A DNA stretch of 64,000 nt from Thiotrichaceae bacterium UBA4486. GTDB lineage: Bacteria > Pseudomonadota > Gammaproteobacteria > Eutrophobiales > Eutrophobiaceae. Of the stretch, positions 19,051 through 29,425 are shown piece by piece. The DNA lies in NCBI GenBank assembly GCA_002389045.1, contig DGNS01000005.1, forward strand, positions 230,288-294,287, written 5' to 3'. Both the position numbers and the translations under genes were made by a program. Within the stretch, counting starts at the first letter, position 1. The number at the start of each line of letters is the position of its first letter. A model generated the notes under the pieces. That model had not been told where the DNA came from, made no database searches, and saw only the letters and a list, made by a program, of their open reading frames with translations.

Positions 19051-19597
19051 GGCCTACGATTCTGACATAAGGCAGCATGCCGCGCACTCCGCTGTTGGCA
19101 CGATGCTCGTTGTAATTAACAAGATAACGATTCATGGGAAATGTAACGTTCGTGCTGTTGGCGGTATTGGCCGGTCCGGAATTGCTGCTGACAAATTGTA
19201 CGGTTCGTGGAGCCTGGGGCACGGTATTGCTGGCAAAGGCCGGTGTGGATTCCGGAGCAGCCTGCCTGTTGCTGACCTGGATTCCAAGCAACACGGCAGC
19301 GGCAACCGAGGCGGCAATCGCCAGTCCTGCTATGGGCTTGATGTAACGGTTACGCCCGGAATTTACCGGCGCCAGTACCACCGGCTCATCAGCCAGCAAG
19401 CGGCTGATCCGTTGTGCCATGCTGCAATCAATATCACTGTTGATTTCACCCTGGATCGCATCACGGATCAGATGGTAGCGATACCACGTCTGCCTGAGCT
19501 CATCGTCGCGGGCAATTTCGCCGATGCGTTCAGCAGTATCGATGGTGATTTCATCATCCATCAAGGCTGAAAGGATTTCATTCGTGTCTTGTTTCAT
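19034..19597 (-). CDS. mucA: Anti-sigma-E factor MucA/RseA
   Basis: Inner-membrane anti-sigma factor that sequesters sigma E until cut by regulated proteolysis. The N-terminal cytoplasmic domain (MKQDTNEILSALMDDE, about 1-85) matches the RseA_N fold with WYRYHLIRDAIQGE. One membrane helix lies at about 89-107 (IAGLAIAASVAAAVLLGIQV), followed by a periplasmic tail rich in Asn and Ser. 187 residues. It sits seven bases downstream of the sigma factor gene and overlaps mucB. Confidence 0.93.
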   Translation of the reverse strand: MKQDTNEILSALMDDEITIDTAERIGEIARDDELRQTWYRYHLIRDAIQGEINSDIDCSMAQRISRLLADEPVVLAPVNSGRNRYIKPIAGLAIAASVAAAVLLGIQVSNRQAAPESTPAFASNTVPQAPRTVQFVSSNSGPANTANSTNVTFPMNRYLVNYNEHRANSGVRGMLPYVRIVGHETPR

Positions 19598-19603
19598 ACC
19601 CTG

Positions 19604-20185
19604 TTACCTGTATGGTATTAATGGTTTCAATTCTTTATCTATTGCCTCCCGTGCGCGGAATATCCGTGATCGCACGGTGCCTATCGGACACTCCATGACC
19701 TCGGCAATTTCCTCGTAACTAAGTCCTTCCAGTTCTCTCAAGGTGATAGCTGCTTTCAAATCCTCGGGCAAATCATCAATTGCCGCGGCAACGGTTGCCT
19801 GGATTTCATCACGCAACGCCAGGCTCTCAGGGGTTGCGTTGTCTTTTAGAGCACTGTCACCCTGTATTTGTTCAATCTCGGCAATATCCATATCGATGCC
19901 ACTGGGTCGCCGCGCCTGGACGGCAAGATAATTCTTGGCCGTATTGACCGCAATCCGGTAGATCCAGGTATAAAAAGCGCTGTCACCACGGAATTTCGGC
20001 AACGCGCGGTAGGCCTTGAGAAAAGCTTCCTGTGTGACATCCTGGGCATCACTTTGATTCCGGACAAATCGTGACACCAGGTTGATGATCTTCTGCTGGT
20101 ATTTGAGTACCAGCAGATCAAAAGCCTTTTTGTCGCCGTTCTGGACCCGCTTGACCAGTTCCTGGTCAGTGAGCTTGACGGACAT
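19604..20185 (-). CDS. rpoE: ECF sigma factor RpoE/AlgU
   Basis: Extracytoplasmic-function sigma factor for envelope stress. The 193 residues show region 2 (LVLKYQQKIINLVSRFVRNQSDAQDVTQEAF, residues about 25-55) and region 4 (LRELEGLSYEEIAEVMECPIGTVRSRIFRAREAI), both complete. First gene of the mucABD operon and divergent from nadB, as in Pseudomonas and E. coli. Autoregulation by sigma E is typical, but I found no clear sigma-E promoter on the correct strand in the 133-base upstream gap. Confidence 0.96.
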   Translation of the reverse strand: MSVKLTDQELVKRVQNGDKKAFDLLVLKYQQKIINLVSRFVRNQSDAQDVTQEAFLKAYRALPKFRGDSAFYTWIYRIAVNTAKNYLAVQARRPSGIDMDIAEIEQIQGDSALKDNATPESLALRDEIQATVAAAIDDLPEDLKAAITLRELEGLSYEEIAEVMECPIGTVRSRIFRAREAIDKELKPLIPYR

Positions 20186-20318
20186 CAGTAGGATCTGTTC
20201 TGTGTGTTATTATTCGCTGATACATAATTATGGGTGAATCGTCCAGTCTTGCTGTCGCGAGTCGGACCGTAAAAATCAAGAACTTATATGAGCAGGCGGG
20301 GATCATACATTAACCGAC

Positions 20319-21947
20319 ATGGGTGACCAACAAGAACACGATGTGCTGGTGATCGGTAGCGGTGCCGCCGGGCTGAGTCTTGCCCTGCACCTGGCAAATA
20401 TTTGCCGCGTGGCACTGGTATCGAAAAGCAGTTTGAGCGAGAGTGCGACGCTCTACGCCCAGGGCGGCATATCCACCGTGCTCGATAGTTGTGATTCCAT
20501 CGATTCGCATGTGCAGGACACCCTGGTTGCCGGCGCCGGTCTGTGCAAACCTGATCTGGTTCGCTATGTTGTTGAAAATGGAAGAAAAAATATAGAATGG
20601 CTGATCAATCAAGGAGTCGAATTCAGCCGTAAAACCGGGATTGACGGCAGTCACGATTACCACTTGCACCAGGAAGGCGGTCACAGCCACCGACGCATTC
20701 TGCATGCTGCCGATTCCACCGGGCGTGCCATCGAGACCACCCTGGAAGAGAAGGCGCGCCGGCATGCCAACATTCAGCTGTACGAATATCACACGGCGGT
20801 GGATCTCATCACCACGGAAAAAATCGATAAACCCGGTCATCGATGCCTGGGAGCCTATATTTACGATCAGAAAAACGATCATGTGCGCGTATTCAAGGCC
20901 CACTTCGTGGTCCTGGCCTCGGGTGGCGCCGGCAAGGTTTATCTGTATACCAGCAACCCGGATATTTCCACCGGCGATGGTATCGCCATGGCCTGGCGTG
21001 CCGGTTGCCGGATTGCCAATATGGAGTTCATCCAGTTTCACCCCACCTGCCTGTACCATCCGCATGCCAAATCTTTCCTGATATCCGAGGCTCTGCGTGG
21101 CGAGGGCGGCCGGCTCATCCTTGAGGACGGCCAGGCCTTCATGCACAAATACCATCCGCAACAGGAACTGGCGCCCCGTGATATCGTCGCCCGTGCCATT
21201 GACAATGAAATGAAACGTCATGGCCATGATTGTGTGTACCTGGACATCAGCCATAAACCGGCGGCCTTCATTACCGAACATTTTCCCACCATCTACAAAA
21301 AATGCCTGGAGTTCGGCTACGATTTGACCCGGGGGCCGATTCCGGTAGTGCCGGCCGCTCATTACACCTGTGGTGGCGTTATGATCGACGACCATGGGCG
21401 CACCGATTTACCCGGTCTTTATGCGATAGGTGAAACCAGCTGTTCCGGGCTGCATGGCGCCAACCGCATGGCAAGCAACTCCCTGCTGGAATGTGTGGTC
21501 TATGCGAGGGCAACCTTTGAAGATATCAGCGACACACTCGGAGCTCCGGTCGATGCCGCTGTTATTCCGGAGTGGGATGAAAGTCAGGTCACCGATTCCG
21601 ATGAAGAAGTGGTGGTTTCCCACAACTGGGACGAGATCCGGCGCTTTATGTGGGACTATGTCGGGATTGTCAGAACCACTAAACGCCTGCAACGGGCATT
21701 GCATCGTGTCGATTTGCTGACTTCGGAAATTCATGAATATTATGGTAATTTCCGGCTGACCAATGATCTGATCGAACTGCGCAACCTGGTCTGTATCGCC
21801 GGGTTGATCATTCGCTCGGCCCTGCTCAGGAAGGAAAGCCGGGGACTGCATTATACACTGGACTATCCGGCCGCGGAGTCCTCCACTGTGGCGCAGGATA
21901 CTGTTCTGCACATTGGCCGGGTAAAAAATGGTAGCGCGGCCGCCTGA
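20319..21947 (+). CDS. nadB: L-aspartate oxidase
   Basis: FAD enzyme that oxidises L-aspartate to iminoaspartate, the first step of de novo NAD synthesis. The 542 residues open with the dinucleotide-binding motif VLVIGSGAAGLSLAL (residues 9-23). Active-site blocks EGGHSHRRILHA and HYTCGGV follow, and GLYAIGETSCSGLHGANRMASNSLLE is the family FAD-binding end. Divergent from rpoE. No nadA or nadC is nearby in this window. Confidence 0.97.
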   Translation: MGDQQEHDVLVIGSGAAGLSLALHLANICRVALVSKSSLSESATLYAQGGISTVLDSCDSIDSHVQDTLVAGAGLCKPDLVRYVVENGRKNIEWLINQGVEFSRKTGIDGSHDYHLHQEGGHSHRRILHAADSTGRAIETTLEEKARRHANIQLYEYHTAVDLITTEKIDKPGHRCLGAYIYDQKNDHVRVFKAHFVVLASGGAGKVYLYTSNPDISTGDGIAMAWRAGCRIANMEFIQFHPTCLYHPHAKSFLISEALRGEGGRLILEDGQAFMHKYHPQQELAPRDIVARAIDNEMKRHGHDCVYLDISHKPAAFITEHFPTIYKKCLEFGYDLTRGPIPVVPAAHYTCGGVMIDDHGRTDLPGLYAIGETSCSGLHGANRMASNSLLECVVYARATFEDISDTLGAPVDAAVIPEWDESQVTDSDEEVVVSHNWDEIRRFMWDYVGIVRTTKRLQRALHRVDLLTSEIHEYYGNFRLTNDLIELRNLVCIAGLIIRSALLRKESRGLHYTLDYPAAESSTVAQDTVLHIGRVKNGSAAA

Positions 21948-22093
21948 ATCAGGCCAAGCTATCGGATAGTCCGTCTGCACATCAGGGCAGAAAACACACT
22001 GTCTAACCGGCTGAAATAAATATAAAAAACCTGGCATTATAGTTGCATCATGAGCGTAAATGCCTTTTCACCAGACACAGCAAGGTTGGAAAA

Positions 22094-23029
22094 ATGAACA
22101 AGTTAGCCCTGTACCAGGAAAGTAACGAGCACAAATCGGGTTTACAGATGCGCAGGAATATCTCCGGCCCGGACAAGAACGGTGCCGACAACTCACACCT
22201 TTATGAAGTCAGCAGAGTTCTGCAAAGCACGCTGGATCTGGGTAAACTCCTGGAGTTGTTCGATGACGAGCTTGCCGGTTCGGTCACTCATGACAGTCTC
22301 GTTTATGAATACCCGGACGAGGATATACGTTATGAGTTCGGCGACGGCAACGGTGACAGCAACAGGCATAAATGTCATTACAATCTCATCCTTCTCGACA
22401 AGTTCCTCGGCCAGGTCATTGTCTGCCGCAACAGCAAGTTCAGTGAGGCGGAACTGAATCGCATCGAATTGCTGAGCGCCGCCCTGCTCTATCCCATTCG
22501 CAATGCATTGCTGTACAGGCAGGCGTTGAAAGCGGCTTACCGTGACCCGCTGACCGAAGTCAACAATCGGGCCGCGCTGGAGAACGACCTGGAGCAGGAG
22601 ATGGATTTTGCACAACGGCATCAGTTGCCGCTGTCCATCATCGTGCTCGACGTCGATAATTTCAAGCAGATCAACGATACCTATGGACACATTGCCGGTG
22701 ATGATATCCTGAAGAGACTCGCTGCCTGCATGGTCGAATGCATCCGCAGGAGTGACATTATTTACCGTTACGGCGGTGAGGAATTCGTGGTGTTGTTACG
22801 AAACACGGGGACGGTGGGCGCGCAATTACTTGCCGAACGAATGCGCGCTGCCGTGGAACAACTGGTCTGCAGACATAATAATTTCGACATCCGCATTACC
22901 GCCAGCCTCGGCGTGACCACATTAAAAGCAAACGAGACCAGAATATCCTTTCTGCACCGTGCCGATCTGGCCATGTACCGGGCCAAGAAAGCGGGCCGTA
23001 ACCGTACCGAGATCGACAGCCCGGAATAA
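22094..23029 (+). CDS. Diguanylate cyclase with GAF-like N-terminal domain
   Basis: Makes cyclic di-GMP from two GTP. I start at the ATG at 22094 (311 residues), preceded by AAGG; an in-frame ATG at 22043 would add 17 residues that look non-conserved. Residues about 20-135 resemble a GAF sensor domain. The GGDEF domain follows, with active site GGEEF at 227-231, so it is likely active, and the inhibitory I-site RRSD at 218-221, the normal five residues upstream. No membrane segment, so it is cytosolic. Convergent with ligA, eight bases apart. The signal sensed is unknown. Confidence 0.9.
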   Translation: MNKLALYQESNEHKSGLQMRRNISGPDKNGADNSHLYEVSRVLQSTLDLGKLLELFDDELAGSVTHDSLVYEYPDEDIRYEFGDGNGDSNRHKCHYNLILLDKFLGQVIVCRNSKFSEAELNRIELLSAALLYPIRNALLYRQALKAAYRDPLTEVNNRAALENDLEQEMDFAQRHQLPLSIIVLDVDNFKQINDTYGHIAGDDILKRLAACMVECIRRSDIIYRYGGEEFVVLLRNTGTVGAQLLAERMRAAVEQLVCRHNNFDIRITASLGVTTLKANETRISFLHRADLAMYRAKKAGRNRTEIDSPE

Positions 23030-23037
23030 TCCTGGAC

Positions 23038-25047
23038 TCAGGCAATCATCTTCAGAAATTCATCTTCACCGATAACGGTGACGCCCAGCTTTTCCGCCTT
23101 GTCCAGTTTGCTACCCGGCTCGGCACCGGCAATAACGTAATCCGTTCTCGACGAGACACTACCGGTAACCTTTGCTCCCAGCGCCTGCAACCGATCTCTG
23201 GCCTCATCCCTGGCCATGCTGGACAGGGATCCGGTCAGTACAAAGGACTTGCCGGCAAGCTTCCCGGATTCCGTGACGGCGGGTTTGTGATCTGTCCAGT
23301 GAACACCGCGGGCAATGAGTCTGTCGATGACTTCCTGATTATGGGTCTCGTGAAAAAAGCTGACTATATGCGCCGCCACCACCGGGCCGATATCGGGTAT
23401 TTCCCGCAGGGTCGATTCATCGGCGTTGCGTAATTTATCCAGTGAACCGAGGTGTGTGGCCAGGGCCAGGGCGGTCGCCTCACCCACTTCACGAATACCC
23501 AGTGCATAGATAAATCGTGCCAGGGTCGTGGTCTTGCTTTTCTCGAGCGCGTTGATGAGGTTTGCCGCGGATTTTTCGCCGATTCTCTCCAGTTGCAGCA
23601 AATCCTCTTTTTTCAGGTCATACAGATCAGCGACATTATCGACCAGGTGGTTGTTAACCAGCTGCTCCACCAGTTTGTCACCGAGGCCGTCGATGTCCAT
23701 GGCCCGGCGTGATGCAAAGTGGATGATCGACTGGATGCTCTGGGCCCGGCAGAACAGACCACCGTTACAGCGATAGACCGCCTCACCTTCCTGGCGAATG
23801 ACTTCGGAACCGCACACCGGGCAGGTATCCGGCATCCGGAACGGTTGCAGTCCACGCGGCCTTTTTTCCATAATCACACGGACAATTTCCGGGATCACAT
23901 CTCCCGCGCGCCGGATAATGACGGTATCGCCCACCCGCACATCCTTGCGCCGGATTTCGTCCATGTTATGCAAGGTCGCGTTAGTCACATTCACTCCGCC
24001 GACAAACACCGTCTCGAGTCTGGCCACGGGCGTCAGGGCGCCGGTACGACCCACCTGGACCTCGATATCAATCACGCGGGTTACCTCCTCCTCGGGCGGG
24101 AACTTGTAGGCAATGGCCCAGCGCGGTGCGCGCGAAACAAAACCGAGTTCAGTCTGCTGATCGATGCGATTGACCTTGAATACGACGCCATCGATATCGT
24201 AATCGAGTTCGGCGCGACGGTCGGCGATTTCACGGTAGTAGTCGTAGCAACCGGCCAGGCCATGAACCCTGCGCGTCAACGGCGAAACGGGAATCCCCCA
24301 GAATTTCAGTTTTTCCTGTACCTCCGCCAGGGTAGCGGGCAGTTCACCGCCGCCGACCTCGCCGATGCCATAGGCAAAGAACGACAACGGCCGGCTTGCG
24401 GTGATGGCGGAATCCAGTTGCCTGAGGCTGCCGGCAGCCGCGTTGCGGGGATTGGCGAAGGTTTTGCCCTCCTTTTCGCTCTGCACAGCATTCAGTTGCC
24501 GAAATCCCGTGCGCGTCATATAGACCTCGCCACGCACCTCCAGAATCGACGGGAATCCGCGTTGATACAGTTTCAGCGGCACACAATCTATCGTCCGCAC
24601 GTTGCGTGTCACATCCTCACCGGTTCGACCGTCACCGCGCGTGGCAGCACTAACGAGTTTTCCCTGTTCATAACGCAGGCTGACGGCAAGTCCATCGAGT
24701 TTGGTTTCCGCCAGGTATTCGACTTCATCGACACCGAGCGCATCCCGTATCCGCCGGTCAAACGCCTGCATTTCCGCTTCCTCGAACGCATTGGCAAGCG
24801 ACAGCATGGGCACCTTGTGTTCAACCTCGCTGAACGCCGACAGTGGTTGGGCGCCGACACGCTGCGTCGGCGAATCTTCCGTGATTAATTCAGGGTGCCG
24901 GTTTTCCAGCCGCATCAGTTCCGACATCAGCCGGTCGTACTCGGCATCGGGCACAGTGGGCGCGTCCAGCACGTAATATTCGTAGTTGTATTGTTCGATC
25001 CGCGCGCGCAGGCCGGCGACGGTATCCAGAACTTTTTTGGCCACCAT
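23038..25047 (-). CDS. ligA: NAD-dependent DNA ligase LigA
   Basis: Seals nicks in replication and repair using NAD. The 669 residues have domain Ia, the adenylation domain with the AMP-accepting Lys116 (ETKLDGLAV), an OB fold, a four-cysteine zinc finger (CPVCGSE ... CNGGLFC, about 410-435), helix-hairpin-helix repeats and a C-terminal BRCT domain (about 590-669). Normal length. Follows zipA by seven bases, the usual smc-zipA-ligA order. Confidence 0.97.
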   Translation of the reverse strand: MVAKKVLDTVAGLRARIEQYNYEYYVLDAPTVPDAEYDRLMSELMRLENRHPELITEDSPTQRVGAQPLSAFSEVEHKVPMLSLANAFEEAEMQAFDRRIRDALGVDEVEYLAETKLDGLAVSLRYEQGKLVSAATRGDGRTGEDVTRNVRTIDCVPLKLYQRGFPSILEVRGEVYMTRTGFRQLNAVQSEKEGKTFANPRNAAAGSLRQLDSAITASRPLSFFAYGIGEVGGGELPATLAEVQEKLKFWGIPVSPLTRRVHGLAGCYDYYREIADRRAELDYDIDGVVFKVNRIDQQTELGFVSRAPRWAIAYKFPPEEEVTRVIDIEVQVGRTGALTPVARLETVFVGGVNVTNATLHNMDEIRRKDVRVGDTVIIRRAGDVIPEIVRVIMEKRPRGLQPFRMPDTCPVCGSEVIRQEGEAVYRCNGGLFCRAQSIQSIIHFASRRAMDIDGLGDKLVEQLVNNHLVDNVADLYDLKKEDLLQLERIGEKSAANLINALEKSKTTTLARFIYALGIREVGEATALALATHLGSLDKLRNADESTLREIPDIGPVVAAHIVSFFHETHNQEVIDRLIARGVHWTDHKPAVTESGKLAGKSFVLTGSLSSMARDEARDRLQALGAKVTGSVSSRTDYVIAGAEPGSKLDKAEKLGVTVIGEDEFLKMIA

Positions 25048-25054
25048 AGGATCT

Positions 25055-25852
25055 TCAGGCGGGCTGGAAACGTTTCATCTTGGCGCGCATCTTGTCCAGT
25101 TCATCATCCGTTAACTGACGCCTGGTGGGATCGCAGAGTACGCCGCCCAGGACTTCGGCGATCCGCTGCGCTGTATTGATCATGATTTCCAGGGCTATTT
25201 CGGGTTCGATGGGTACAGGCAGGGTCATGTAGATCACCAGTCCGCGGGTACTGAAAGAGTCCATCTCCTCGAGGTTGAATTCGCCCGGTTCATAAAGATT
25301 GGCCAGGCTGAACAGCGGTTCGTCCAGATTCATATCGCCGACGCCATAACTGTGAAACACATTCATCTTGCCGTACTTCATCCCCGCTCCCCGTACCGCC
25401 GAGAGAATATCGAGTCCTGCAAAATGATCGGTGCGATCAGGAGTAATGACCAGCATGAGCAATTCATCCTCGGTCACTTCTCCGCTTTCCACATCGTGTT
25501 CCCCGGACCCGCGGCTGACAGCAGGCGCATCATCGGGTTCAACAGCATCGTGCAGGATCAGCGGAAACTGATCCTGGCCATGTGGCTCATCCCGGTGTTT
25601 CGCGGAGAGGGACAGATCGTAAATATCGAGGTCATCCTGGCCTTTTTGCACTGCACTGAGCTGTGCATATGTGGACGCCTTCCCGTTGTCATCGTCATCG
25701 TCCGTTGCCGCCAGTCCTGTTTTCAATTCGTGACCGAAAACAACCTCGCTATGGCGTTTTTTCAGAGCCTGTTTCCTGGACCACAGATCCCACAGATAGA
25801 TCCCGGCGATAACGCCGACACCGATGATTAAAAGTATCACGCGCAAGCTCAT
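25055..25852 (-). CDS. zipA: Cell division protein ZipA
   Basis: Membrane anchor for the FtsZ ring at mid-cell, restricted to Gammaproteobacteria. The 265 residues have an N-terminal membrane helix (SLRVILLIIGVGVIAGIYLW), a basic stretch (RKQALKKRH), a variable acidic linker and the C-terminal FtsZ-binding ZipA domain from about residue 125 (ELLMLVITPDRTDHFAGLDIL). Conserved neighbours smc and ligA support the call. Supports assignment of the organism to Gammaproteobacteria. Confidence 0.93.
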   Translation of the reverse strand: MSLRVILLIIGVGVIAGIYLWDLWSRKQALKKRHSEVVFGHELKTGLAATDDDDDNGKASTYAQLSAVQKGQDDLDIYDLSLSAKHRDEPHGQDQFPLILHDAVEPDDAPAVSRGSGEHDVESGEVTEDELLMLVITPDRTDHFAGLDILSAVRGAGMKYGKMNVFHSYGVGDMNLDEPLFSLANLYEPGEFNLEEMDSFSTRGLVIYMTLPVPIEPEIALEIMINTAQRIAEVLGGVLCDPTRRQLTDDELDKMRAKMKRFQPA

Positions 25853-25909
25853 TATGGTTCATACGTTGCCAGGCCGGCAAACGGTTGTTGTTCAGATGAA
25901 AACAGTGCG

Positions 25910-28900
25910 TCAGGCCGTTGCTGCCATATCGACAGCGGCATCCACGTCAACTGATACGATGCGTGAGACACCCGGTTCATTCATGGTTACCCCGAGAAGT
26001 TGATGAGCTATCTCCATGGTAATCTTGTTATGCGTAATGACAATGAATTGTACATCACTGTCGTCGGCCATGTTTGCCACCATTTCGCTGAACCGGCCGA
26101 CATTGGTATCGTCCAGGGGTGCGTCGACCTCGTCCAGTATGCAGAACGGCGCTGGATTGAGCTTGAATATGGAAAACACCAGCGCCACCGCCGTCAGGGC
26201 TTTTTCACCGCCGGAGAGCAGGTGAATCGTGGTATTGCGCTTTCCGGGCGGGCGGGCCATCACGGTAACACCGGTTTCCAGCAGATCCTCGCTGGTCAGT
26301 TCCAGGTAGGCGTGACCGCCGCCGAACAACAGCGGGAAAGTTTCCTGCAGGTTGCTGTTCAGGTCATCAAAGGTTTCCTTGAAACGGGTCCTGGTTTCCT
26401 TGTCGATTTTGCGGATGGCGTTATCCAGGGTGTCCAGCGCTTCAGCCAAATCGGCCTGCTGGCGGTCGAGGTATTCCTTGCGTTCACTGAGTTGGGCGTG
26501 TTCGTCAATGGCCGCAAGATTGATGGGGCCGAGCCGCTGGATCTTGCGATTGACTGATTCCAGGCGTTCCTGCCAGACCTCGATGGTGGCCTCTTCATCA
26601 AGACCTGCGAGTATGTTTTCCAGCGAATCGTGGCTGGACTGTAACTGTTCCTCAATGGTCCGCAGCCTGACCCGGGTCTCCTGACCGGCCATGCGTGAAT
26701 TTTCAACCTCATCCCTGAGTGTCTGGATTTTCTGTTCGGCCTCGAGGCGCTGTTGTTCACCGGTCCTCAGTGCATGTTCCAGTTCCTGCACCGCGTTGCG
26801 GCATTCTCCGAGTTGTTTTTCGGCATCAACACGGTCGTTAAGCCGGCTTTCGAGATCGGACTGCATACCGGCGAGCGGTGCATTCAGTTCCACCAGGTTT
26901 TTTTCAAGTTCATGGATCCGCTGCCGGATGTGATCGATCTGGATATCGCTGCGGCGAATGGCCTGATCCAGGGAAGCCCGTTGCGAGGATAACGATTCCA
27001 GTTGCAACGCAACACCATGGCTTTCCTCGTGACTTTCCTGCCAGTTGGCGCGGGCGCCGGCCAGTGATTCGCGGTACTCGTCACGACTGCGGATCAGGCT
27101 GGTTTTCTGTGTTTCAAATTCCGTCAGGGTATCACTCTCGCGGTCGATGGTTTGCGCCAGGGTCAGCCGTTCCTGTTCGTTGGCCTCGATCTGGTTTTCA
27201 AGCTGATCGATTTCGTCCTGGATTTTTTCCAGGCGATCATCGGCCAGACTGATGCGTTCGCGGCACGAGAGTAATCTGGCCTTGCATTCGGACACCTCGT
27301 GCTGCTTGTTGCGTATGGCCTCATGCCGGCCATTGAGTGCCTCTTCCTCGGCGGCGAGATCCGCAGACAGCGATTCGATAGCCTTCTCCGCCTCAGCCAG
27401 GTCGGCGCTGTCGCCTTCAACCTGCCGGCGGAGTTTTTGTATTTCATTTTCCCGATCGATTACGCCGCCACCATCGTCCTGCCGGCTGATACGCGCCCAG
27501 TCCCGCCCCAGCCACAAGCCTTCCCGGGTAATGACGCTTTCACCGGGTTTTAATTGCTTGCGTATTTCCAGGGCCGTGACGACGGACTCTGCCGCGTAGA
27601 TACCGTGCACCAGTTCCCGTGCTGAGGCCGGCGCTGAAATCCTGTCGGCGAGAGTTCCAGTGCTGCTATACCCGGCACCGTCATTCCCGGCGCTGCCCAG
27701 TAATAGTTCGACACGGCCTGAATCGAGTTGAGCCAGCGGCTCGACCGGCGGCTCGGACAGATCCGTGACCACCGCCTGCAGGTGTTCAGACAATACGGTT
27801 TCCAGAGCAGTTGACCAGTCTTCATCCACCACCAGTTCGGCGGCCAGACGTGGAGCATCCTGCAACTGCTGTTCGGTCAGCCAGTTGCGGATAACCTCGT
27901 TGTCCGTTCCCATGGCGGCGGCCTGCAACACCTGCAGTGACTCAAGGCGCGCCTTGAGTTTTTGCAGATTTTCGCGCCTGGAATCGGCTTCTGCGGTTAA
28001 CTGGCGCAGGCGCTCACGATGATGACGTATGCTTTGCTGCCCCGTGGCATAGGCGTTACCGAGTTCCTCAAGTTCACTCTCTGCAGCCTGCAGTGAGTCA
28101 TTGTACTGTGCCATCTGTGATCGCAATTCATCGCTGTCAATGGCATCGTGTTCCTCACGCAGTGTCTGCAGGCGGCCCCTGTCATCCTCGAGTGTGCCGT
28201 CCAGGTATTCCAGGCGGGTGCGACTGGATTCGGCCGAACGGTGAAATTCAGCGAATGTTTCATTAAAACTGTCCCACTCGGCCTGCCAGGACTGCATGGC
28301 CTGCTCGGCCATACCCAGCAACTCGTAGGCGCGATCACTTTCAGACCTTGTTCCCTGAAGCTTCGGTTCCAGTTGCTGCAGACGTGCGGCAAGTTCGTCC
28401 AGAGACTGCCGATCCGTCTGCTTCTGCGCCTCGATGTCAGCCAACTGCTGCCGGGCCTGATCGAGATCGGCGGTTGTGGTCGTGATTTTTTCCCGGGTGT
28501 GTTGCAGTGACTGTTCCAGTTGTGAGATCTCACTGCCAATCTGGTAGTAGTGTGACTGCGCCGCATTAAAACGGTCGTTGGCCTGACCAAGGGCGTCCCG
28601 TTGCTGTTCGATGGATTTTTCAACCGAGCGCAAATCGGCAATACCGGATTCCAGACGATTCTCGTGCTCGCGGATGATTTCACTCTGTTTATCGTTCTGG
28701 ATCTTCAGCGCGCTCCAGTTCAATGCCAGGGTTTCAGCATGCAGACGCCGCTCCTCTTCCTTGAGCACCTTGTAACGTTCAGCGGCTTTTGCCTGGCGCT
28801 GCAAATGTCCCAGTTGCCTGGCCAGCTCCTCCTGGATGTCGGTGAGCCGCTCAATGTTCTCGCGCGTGTGTCGAATACGGTTTTCGGTCTCGCGGCGGCG

Positions 28901-29425
28901 CTCGCGGTATTTGGATATGCCGGCCGCTTCCTCGATGAAACTGCGCAGCTCTTCGGGACGGGCCTCGATAAACCTCGAGATCATGCCCTGTTCGATGATC
29001 GAGTAACTGCGCGGCCCGAGGCCGGTGCCGAGAAAAATCGCCGTGATATCACGACGCCGGCAACGGGTGCCGTTCAGATAGTAGGTTGAAATCGATTCGC
29101 GGTTGATCTGGCGCTTGATGGAAATCTCGCTGTAGCTCGCGTACTGCCCACCGGCCTTGCCCTCGGAATTATCGAAGATCAGTTCGACTGATGCCTGTCC
29201 CACCGGCTGACGTGTGTTGGAACCATTGAAAATGACATCGGTCAATGAATCGCCACGCAGATGCTTGGCCGAGGATTCGCCCATGACCCAGGTCACGGCA
29301 TCGATGATATTGGATTTGCCGCAGCCATTGGGACCGACGATACCAGTCAGGTTGCCGGGGATAGTGAGGGTAGTGGGATCAACGAATGATTTGAAACCCG
29401 ACAACTTGATATTGCGTAAGCGCAT
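25910..29425 (-). CDS. smc: Chromosome partition protein Smc
   Basis: Large ATPase that compacts and segregates the chromosome. The 1171 residues have Walker A GPNGCGKSN (31-39), two long coiled-coil arms (about 170-500 and 660-1000) rich in Glu, Gln, Arg and Leu, a hinge at about 510-640, and the C-terminal ABC signature LLSGGEKALTAVALVF followed by Walker B FCILDEVDAPLDD. Divergent from queF across an AT-rich gap. Use of Smc rather than MukB is typical of non-enteric Gammaproteobacteria. Confidence 0.97.
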   Translation of the reverse strand: MRLRNIKLSGFKSFVDPTTLTIPGNLTGIVGPNGCGKSNIIDAVTWVMGESSAKHLRGDSLTDVIFNGSNTRQPVGQASVELIFDNSEGKAGGQYASYSEISIKRQINRESISTYYLNGTRCRRRDITAIFLGTGLGPRSYSIIEQGMISRFIEARPEELRSFIEEAAGISKYRERRRETENRIRHTRENIERLTDIQEELARQLGHLQRQAKAAERYKVLKEEERRLHAETLALNWSALKIQNDKQSEIIREHENRLESGIADLRSVEKSIEQQRDALGQANDRFNAAQSHYYQIGSEISQLEQSLQHTREKITTTTADLDQARQQLADIEAQKQTDRQSLDELAARLQQLEPKLQGTRSESDRAYELLGMAEQAMQSWQAEWDSFNETFAEFHRSAESSRTRLEYLDGTLEDDRGRLQTLREEHDAIDSDELRSQMAQYNDSLQAAESELEELGNAYATGQQSIRHHRERLRQLTAEADSRRENLQKLKARLESLQVLQAAAMGTDNEVIRNWLTEQQLQDAPRLAAELVVDEDWSTALETVLSEHLQAVVTDLSEPPVEPLAQLDSGRVELLLGSAGNDGAGYSSTGTLADRISAPASARELVHGIYAAESVVTALEIRKQLKPGESVITREGLWLGRDWARISRQDDGGGVIDRENEIQKLRRQVEGDSADLAEAEKAIESLSADLAAEEEALNGRHEAIRNKQHEVSECKARLLSCRERISLADDRLEKIQDEIDQLENQIEANEQERLTLAQTIDRESDTLTEFETQKTSLIRSRDEYRESLAGARANWQESHEESHGVALQLESLSSQRASLDQAIRRSDIQIDHIRQRIHELEKNLVELNAPLAGMQSDLESRLNDRVDAEKQLGECRNAVQELEHALRTGEQQRLEAEQKIQTLRDEVENSRMAGQETRVRLRTIEEQLQSSHDSLENILAGLDEEATIEVWQERLESVNRKIQRLGPINLAAIDEHAQLSERKEYLDRQQADLAEALDTLDNAIRKIDKETRTRFKETFDDLNSNLQETFPLLFGGGHAYLELTSEDLLETGVTVMARPPGKRNTTIHLLSGGEKALTAVALVFSIFKLNPAPFCILDEVDAPLDDTNVGRFSEMVANMADDSDVQFIVITHNKITMEIAHQLLGVTMNEPGVSRIVSVDVDAAVDMAATA

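Noticed and set aside
20280..20308. GAACTT followed after 17 bases by TCATAC upstream of nadB, like a sigma-E promoter
   Set aside because: It faces nadB and not rpoE, the spacing is one base too long and the -10 match is weak; no other support.
20310..21395. 361-codon open frame on the minus strand opposite nadB
   Set aside because: It mirrors a fully conserved NadB coding sequence; the translated product has no recognisable family and no ribosome site.
23719..24888. 389-codon open frame on the plus strand opposite ligA
   Set aside because: Shadow of the LigA adenylation and OB domains caused by codon bias; no family resemblance.
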